NCBI GenBank assembly: GCA_037042915.1
Contig: CM073203.1
Coordinates: 2,046,001-2,110,000 of the forward strand
From: Auricularia sp. M13
Lineage: Eukaryota > Basidiomycota > Agaricomycetes > Auriculariales > Auriculariaceae
DNA length: 64,000 nucleotides
Direction: 5' to 3'
Shown here: positions 57,568 through 64,000 of the stretch, piece by piece
How the letters are laid out: every line of letters starts with the position of its first letter
How positions within the stretch are numbered: the first letter of the stretch is position 1
Position numbers and translations under genes: made by a program
Notes under the pieces: generated by a model
The model's database searches: none
The model's input: the letters and a program-made list of their open reading frames with translations, nothing else
Told to the model about the DNA's origin: nothing

Positions 57568-59229
57568 CACTGTGGAACCCAGTTCGCGCGATTTTGCACC
57601 GGTCAGCAACCGGTAGACGCGAGATATTCCACTTTCTGCCGGTGTCTGGCGGAAAGAGCTCGATTCGTCCCCGGTCGAGATTCCGCCGGATTTTCGGTGG
57701 AATTGACGGCAGTGACAAGTGATCAATGAAAGACTCCTCGTAGAGGTGGGGTTCAACAGTTTATGACTTTTGAAGAAGATTACATTAGTTGCCCATCAGG
57801 GGAAGCTCATGGACGTGCATGGACGCTGTTCAGCGTCGGTCTGACGGAGCGCTTACGGAGCCATGAAATCTCGGGAGCCTGTGAGGAGGTTCCGAAGCGA
57901 GCCCTGACCGAATGCCGCAGCATCGGTCTCGCCAATCTCCATCTGGCCACTGCCCTCCAGACCTCGGGCGGAGCTTGACTTGGTACTCGGATTTTGGCTC
58001 TAGGTCCTCAGGTATATAAGTGCAGCTTTTGCCCGAGTAAAGCATGTTGACATTCGGAGCCTCACGATCGTCTCTAGCCGTGATTGCCACCAAGGTCCTG
58101 AACCTTGCAGGTATGCATCCTTCTTGCTAGCTCTATGTGCTTGTGCTGACTACAGCCCTGCAGAAGATGGCCCCATGGAGCTGTTGTGTGTGCTGGAAGC
58201 AGAGTCACATCATGAATGTAAATTAGTAATGGTATAGAGGATTAACTATTGTTGCTACTTTTGTCACGTCACAGTAAGGTCTGGGAAGGGCGAATGGGAA
58301 AGCCTTTTGAAGGACCCGGGATGCGTCTCATCGCAGTATAAAATCCGGCCGGCCGAAGTCAGTTTTTCGTTTCCGAGCGTGCTTCGGGGGACTGTAGGCT
58401 CGTGACCAGCCGCTTTAGAACTCCGCTGCGCTGCGATGTAAAGCGGCTGGGAACAACGGACGTCACAAACATATGTCACACTTTTTGATACTGAGCGTGA
58501 CACGGGACTTAGCCAGATCGCGCGCCCGCACCTCATGCCACTACCGTCACAAACTTATTTTTTCGTCATAATCCAAAAGTTATCATTTATCCCTTCTGAA
58601 TCGATTTATATAGGGTAATATTTATGAGTTTTGGAAGTATATAATAGCAACTGGGCACCAAGGAAGTCCAGGAATGACCCTCATTCGGTAGGGATGGGCC
58701 GTAAAGTGATTATCCTATACTTTGGGGAGTCCAGAACGCTCACGGCCGTGCGCTACAGTGGTAGCGGCGCCAGGCAGGGAGCAGACCAGACCCAGGCCAA
58801 TTCACAGCGATAGAGCAATCACCTTGCTCAAATTATTGCACCATATGGCATATTAGTACCCAGAACTAGGATATATTGACTCAAATGGACGGGACAGAAC
58901 ACAAGAATGTTGGGTGCTTGGGGAGAAGAGGCGAAATCTGGCTAAGTCCCGCGTCACGTCAGTATCAGCGCCATCACTCGGTTATGATGCTGTCCAATGT
59001 TCCCAGACGCTTCGCATCGGCCCGTCCCAATTTCAAAGTCCGATGCGTCGCGTCTGGTTACGAGACTAGGGGGACTGGAGGAATGTGTCAAAAACTGCTA
59101 TTTTATTGTCCGTAATGGACGGCACAAAATTTTCAGGCATGGTTTGAAAACGGCCAGAGGATGGCTGAATTTATTCTGGAGGCTGGTGGAAAGAGCGCGC
59201 GCTTTTCGGCCGGCCAGGGTTCCACAGTG
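57568..59229. mobile_element. CACTG-ended DNA transposon, copy 2 (1,662 bp) with nested insertion
   Basis: Same ends and sequence as copy 1, in the same orientation and directly abutting it. The extra 683 bp is explained by a 674-bp element at 58395-59068 plus a 9-bp duplication. I saw no base differences between the shared parts, so the tandem is recent. Its right end stops 170 bp before the kappa-GST start codon and may shape that gene's promoter. Confidence 0.75.
58395..59068. mobile_element. Nested 674-bp element with TAGKCTCGTRACCAG ends and 9-bp duplication
   Basis: Begins TAGGCTCGTGACCAG and ends with the complement of TAGTCTCGTAACCAG (13 of 15 match). GGGGGACTG flanks both sides (58386-58394 and 59069-59077); 8 or 9 bp of it is the target duplication. 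A subterminal hairpin, CCAGCCGCTTTA with its complement, lies at about 58407-58452. The TAG start and 8-9-bp duplication suggest a hAT-like, or alternatively Mutator-like, non-autonomous element. No coding capacity. Confidence 0.7.
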
Positions 59230-59399
59230 AATAACTGTGTTTTTCGGATGCAGGCGAAACTCAGCTCGAGTCCGTACCGGTGCACGTGCTTTTCGATCAG
59301 GCTCCGTGCACGTGCTTTTCGGCTCGTCGGACGCTCCCCCCGCCTTCCCACCCACTCTCCGCCTTCCCGCCTCGCCGCTCACTGTTTCAGACCGAGACG

Positions 59400-60473
59400 A
59401 TGGCGCGCGCCCGGATCCAGCTGTACTACGACATCATCTCGCCCTACAGCTACCTCGCGTTCGAGGCGCTCACGCGCTACGTCCGCAGCGGCGCGTGGGA
59501 CGTCGAGCTGCTGCTGTGTCCTGTAAGTGTACGGCGCACGCTTGGCCCCGCGTCTGTGTTGCTGACTCTTTCCTCCCTCCCTCGCGTTGTGCGTTTCCCG
59601 GGTGCTCGTATCGCTCGCATGCTCGCGCTGCTCGCTGTAGGCCGCGCTGGGCGGCGTGCACAAGGTGGCGGGCGTGCAGCAGATGGCGCCGGCGTTCCAC
59701 CCGCTCAAGCGGGCCAACATGGTAAGTATGCGCCTCTGCTCATCCGTTCCCTCCGTTTATTTCCCGCTCGGTGGCAGCACAGGGAGATGCGCAGGCTGTT
59801 TGCCGAGTACGGCAGTACGTCCGAGCCCTTTCATCTTGCACCATCGCATCGCAGTGCTCACTATCGTTCGCACGTGCACAGTTGAGGGCTCGATGCCCGC
59901 GACGCACCCGCAGGAGTACAACACGCTCAACGTCATGCGTTTCCTGCGCGTCCTCCAAGACCAAGACGCCTCCTCCTCCAGCGGGCTGCTAGAAGCATGC
60001 ACGCGCCGTCTCTTCGACCAGCTCTTCCGCGCGCACACCAAGCCGGGCGACGCGTCCTTCCTCGGCTCCCTCGCCTCCCTCTCGCCGCAACTTTTAACCC
60101 AGGAACAACTGGACGCGCTGGTCGCGAAGAGTCTCGAGCCGCAGAATAAACAGCGCCTGGCGGACGAGGCTGCGCGGCTTGTCGCGGACCATGGCGCGTT
60201 TGGGTTCCCGTGGATCGTTGTGCAGCGTCACGGTGCGGATGGGGATGGGGAGAGGGAGGGGGAGACGGAGACGGAGAGCTGGTTTGGGAGCGATCGGTTT
60301 GGCAATATTGCGTGGTGGTGCGTTCTTTTTCCTTTTTCTCTTAGCACTTGAAATGCGGAATGTCTTACTCAGACTGTAGGTTGGGCGACGGGTTCGAGTG
60401 GTCGGGTCCGAATCCGACGGCGCAGCGGAAGGACGGGAAGCGGACGGAGGTCCAGAAGAAGGCGGCGCTGTAG
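59400..60473 (+). CDS. DsbA-fold kappa-class GST / HCCA-isomerase-like protein
   Basis: Five exons (59400-59522, 59641-59721, 59778-59814, 59882-60317, 60380-60473) give 256 aa. The start MARARIQLYYDIISPYSYLA has the SPYSY active-site box of the GST kappa/2-hydroxychromene-2-carboxylate isomerase family (Ser in place of the DsbA Cys pair). NTLNVMRFLRVLQ begins the inserted helical domain; GAFGFPWIVV is the cis-Pro strand and WFGSDRFGNIAWWLGD the C-terminal end of the fold. Kappa GSTs are mitochondrial or peroxisomal; no clear targeting signal is seen. Exon 3 has only 37 nt. The promoter region is occupied by a transposon pair ending at 59229. Confidence 0.87.
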
Positions 60474-61314
60474 CTTTCAGCCTTTAGGTGTGCGGTGTCC
60501 CACTGCGAAGACTGAGGCCGACGGGATAGGAGGAGCGGTCGGGTCCGAAACCGACGGGCGGCGCTGTACTGGTAGCTTTCAGGCCTTAGGCGTGCCGCGG
60601 CTCAAAACGTGATTCTGTACTGTAACGCAATGTACTAGTACGTCGTTCCGAACTGGCAGCGGCGGTGTCTGTAATGAAAACAAACATTGGCTTCAAGCAT
60701 CGACTTCAGACGCCGCAGAGAGGTACAGTAAGTACCTAGATCAGGGAACCGTCGCGGCGGGCACGTGATATACAGTATACCCCGCATCGATAATAAGTAA
60801 TCGCGCTCTGGACCATTGGGCAAGGAAGATTCTGGATGAGTGCAGAATGCGGGGTAGGATTGATGCTGATAGGGGCCACGACGAGATATACCGGATATGG
60901 GCGCGTCGCGTGGCATCCCGAAAACGCCCGTGAGACGTCCCGACCGCGGTCGATAAGGCACCTCTGCAAAGCCGAGGCTTCGGCGCGCCGTCGTGCCCCG
61001 CAATCTGGTTTCCCCGGATTCACGAGTGCGGAGTGTATGGGGTAGGGATAGAGGGAGTCAATGGGCGGGCTGGACTGGGCGATGGCGATGTGGGGATGTG
61101 GACGTGGGCGGCGACGTGGGAGACGTCAGACTCAGAGGCAGATTGAGACGCCAACTGGTTCCCCGTTGTCGATCCGAGCGACAGCTGCTGTCCAGTGTCC
61201 AGTGTCGAACAGCTGTCGGCAGTTTGCGGTACGCTGCACCGGATTCGTTCAAATAGCGTCACATGCACCAACCACCAAGCACCAACCCATCCCCTCCCAC
61301 TCGCCCCACTCCCG
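60474..61314. other. Intergenic with decayed copy of the GST 3' end
   Basis: At about 60530-60605 GGTCGGGTCCGAAACCGACG, GGCGGCGCTGTA and GTAGCTTTCAGGCCTTAGG repeat the text at 60400-60490 around the GST stop codon, with a deletion, so a partial tandem duplication of about 130-bp offset. The rest shows nothing recognised. Confidence 0.45.
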
Positions 61315-64000
61315 ATGGCGCCGTCGACGTTCGCGCTGCAGAGCCAGCTGCCGAAGCTGCCCATCCCGCCGCTCGAGGACACGCTCAAGCGCTACCTGCG
61401 CGCCCTGCGCGCGCTGCAGGACGACCGCGAGCACGAGCAGACCCGGCGCGCCGTGGACGAGTTCTTGCATGGCGAGGGCCCGCGCGTGCAGCAGATGCTG
61501 GTCGAGTATGCGAAGGACAAGGATAGGTGTGTTGTGGGACGTCATGGATGTTCTGAGTCTGACCGCGCTCAGCTATATCGAGGAATTCTGGTGAGCACTG
61601 CGCGGACCGCGGACCATTCTGAAGGTACAGTCAGTTGGCTGACGCGGACCTGGACGTCAGGTATGAATCCTACCTGTCGCACTCGGACCCGGTCGTGCTG
61701 CGTCTGAACCCGTTCTTCGTGCTCGAGTGCGTCCCGGGTCTCAGACATCTCCCCACCTTCTGGTCCTAGCTGACACGCTGCCCCCTGCGCAGAGACGACC
61801 CGACGCCGTCGCGCGGCACGCAGCTCCCGCGCGCCGCGTCGCTCATCACCGCGAGCCTCGGCTTCATCCACGACCTGCGCAACGAGGTCCTCTCGCCCGA
61901 CATGGTCCGCAGCACCCCGCTCGACATGGACCAGTACCGCCGCCTCTTCGGCACCGCCCGCGTGCCCACGCCCGTGCGCTGCCAGTCCGCCTTGGGGTGC
62001 ATAGTCTGATCTGACTCTTTGAAGATGGGGTGCAGGATGGACGTGACGCCCGACTCGCAGCATATCGTCGTCATCCGTCGTGGCCAGTTCTGTGAGTCTC
62101 CTCTCTTTCCGCGTCTTGGGTGTCAGAGTGCATGCGTTCGGAGCCGATGCGAGAGACGTGTACGGCAGGAGTCCTGTTCACACAGTGGATCATCGTGAGA
62201 CACCGTTTTGGGTAGTCTGAGATACCCAAGACGGTGCACCATGATCGGATGTACTGTGTACACCGGACTCGTTGCGCGCCTTCTTTGGGCATGTACGCGC
62301 CGCTCAGCTGCTGCGCGTGCGGGGGAGAGACGCGCACGACCTCCGCGCGGCCTGTCATTGTCCTCGCCGGCGCTGCCACAACCATCTCCGCGTCCGAATC
62401 GTCTCCATCGCGTCCGAGCCACCCGTCGGGCACATATGCACCGAACCGTCCACTCCGACTCCCAACCCCAACCCCCGTCTGACCATCCCAACTGACCATC
62501 CTCCCCCTCCCCCCAACAGACTGGTTCGACGTGCTGGACGCGCAATCGCGACTCCTAATGACCGAGCGCGAGATCCTGCGCAACCTGCAGGCGATCCTGC
62601 TCGACGCGGACAAGACGCCCGTCGAGCAGGCCGCGCAGCACGCCATCGGCGTCCTGACGACGGAGAACCGCAAGACGTGGTCCGCGCACCGCCGCGCGCT
62701 GCACACGGACCGCACGAACGACGCGTGTCTGAAAGTCGTCGACCAGGCCCTCTTCGTCGTCTGCCTCGACGATGCGAGTCCCGAGAGCGCCGCGGATATT
62801 TGCAGCAACTTTTTGTGTGGAGGGTATGAGCTTACGCCGAGTGAGTCAACTGACAGTTTCGCTTTCCCTTCGTCCCCCTCCTTTCTTTGCTTGCTTTTTC
62901 GGTGCCGCCGCCCGTGACCGGTGCGTTTCGTATCTTATCTTGGGATGGGAGACGGCGATCCTGGGGAATCCGTCCGCATGCCCTCTATGGAGGCTCGTCG
63001 CGGCCTTGTGGTGACGCGTGAAGCTGGAAGCAAGGTCCGCGCGCCGTTCATAATGCATCATGGGCAGCCCGTCCTCCTCCTTGTCCCTTCGCGCGGGGCA
63101 CCCGTTGGCTGCAGCGCGCGCCGTCCTGGCATTTCTTCCTGGACGATAAACGACGAGGTCTCTACTACGGCGCCGTGCTTGACGTCCACCTCGCGTGCTC
63201 TGGGGTCGCTCTCTGCCTCGCACGTGACGGGACCATCACCTTTTCACCGTCATCGCGGCGGGCGGCGATCTGCGCGCGACTGCTCTGGTCACGCGCAGCG
63301 CGCGTGGCGATCGTCGACGACGCCGTCCATTCAGTCATTCCTATATTAACGCGGCATTCTGTCCCCACCATATCGCTTCGCGCTGAAGCTTGCATGTTTC
63401 GCGGTGTCTTTTCTTCTTCCCCCCGCTGACGGGCCAAACTCTGTCATCGTTTTGCCAACGCCAAACGTGTGCACCTTCCCTTTACTGACGGCCAAACTCT
63501 CCCCTCGCAGGCGGCGTGCAAATCGGGACGTGCACGAACCGGTGGTACGACAAGCTGCAGATCATCGTGTGCACGAACGGCGTCGCGGGCATCAACTTCG
63601 AGCACACGGGCGTCGACGGGCACACCGTGCTGCGCTTCGCGGCGGACATCTTCACCGAGGGCCTCATGCTGCTCGCGCGGTCCATCAACCCGAGCGCGCC
63701 CACCATGTTCTCCGCGCCGCTCTCGCCGCAGGCGAAATCGTACAAGCCGCCGCGCGGCGCCGGTGCCGCTGCACCGGTCAACGGCAGCGGCAAGGTCGAG
63801 GCGCGGGCGGGCGAGCCGATCGACACGACGCCGAAGAAGCTCGAGTGGACGCTGACGGCCGAGCTGCGGACGGGCATCCGGTTCGCGGAGACGCGCATCA
63901 GCGACCTGATATGCCAGAACGACTGCCAGGCGCTCGAGTTCAAGGGGTTCGGGAAGAACTTCATCACGCGCTACGGCTTCTCGCCCGACGCGTTCGTCCA
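61315..64000 (+). CDS. Carnitine O-acyltransferase, cut by the window edge
   Basis: Exons 61315-61526, 61573-61590 (18 nt), 61661-61726, 61793-61996, 62036-62091, 62520-62840 and 63511 to beyond 64000 are in phase. N-terminal LPKLPIPPLEDTLKRYLRAL, the segment WYESYLSHSDPVVLRLNPFF, HIVVIRRGQFYWFDVLD and the catalytic box FEHTGVDGHTVLRFAADIF with its His identify a carnitine/choline acyltransferase, most like carnitine acetyltransferase. It moves acetyl units between CoA and carnitine in mitochondria or peroxisomes. The stop and C-terminal third lie outside the window. Two introns (428 and 670 bp) are far longer than all others here. Confidence 0.9.

Overview
The window looks like nuclear DNA of a basidiomycete fungus, most likely an Agaricomycete. 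The genes are dense and on both strands, cut by many introns of about 48-70 bp, and almost every gene I could resolve needs splicing to read through. A FunK1-like kinase fragment, a yeast p115/Uso1 homologue, an Slt2-type MAP kinase and a fungal RNase T2 all fit. I cannot name the species.

Layout. 1-7.1 kb is a nested stack of mobile elements inside a dead short-chain dehydrogenase gene: an element with ends TTCTGTAAAAACC holds a nearly identical-ended Ngaro/PAT-like tyrosine-recombinase retrotransposon and a CACTA-type MITE. 7.6-31.9 kb holds a FunK1-like fragment, an SMP-30-like lactonohydrolase, an Slt2-type MAPK, a small orphan, a large FUSC/DUF2421 membrane protein, a penta-EF-hand protein, a hypothetical, RNase T2, an ankyrin protein, cystathionine gamma-synthase with a broken tandem copy, an aquaporin fragment and a glutaredoxin-like membrane protein. 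33-41.4 kb holds the spliceosomal protein CWC15, an RluA-type pseudouridine synthase and a saccharopine-dehydrogenase-like oxidoreductase. 44.4-56.3 kb holds Uso1, tRNA-Thr(CGT), a methyltransferase, an RBR E3 ligase, a serine-rich hypothetical and an SDR. 56.6-59.2 kb is a head-to-tail pair of CACTG-ended transposons, one with a nested insertion. 59.4-64 kb holds a kappa-class GST-like protein and a carnitine acyltransferase cut by the window edge.

Most genes are unrelated housekeeping functions; I see no metabolic gene cluster. Gene positions below were built by hand from reading frames and splice sites, so exon edges are predictions.

Two things stand out. First, three tiny Cys/His-rich genes (37.9-38.2, 42.6-43.0 and 52.5-53.0 kb) share a 17-nt first coding exon starting Met-Cys, a C-x4-C-x5-H-x3-C core and a C-P-x-C tail, each with a TATA box upstream. 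They look like a family that simple ORF finding misses. Second, the TTCTGTAAAAA... transposon ends carry splice donor and acceptor signals, and one 329-bp copy sits in the cystathionine gamma-synthase pseudogene exactly so that splicing would restore the reading frame.
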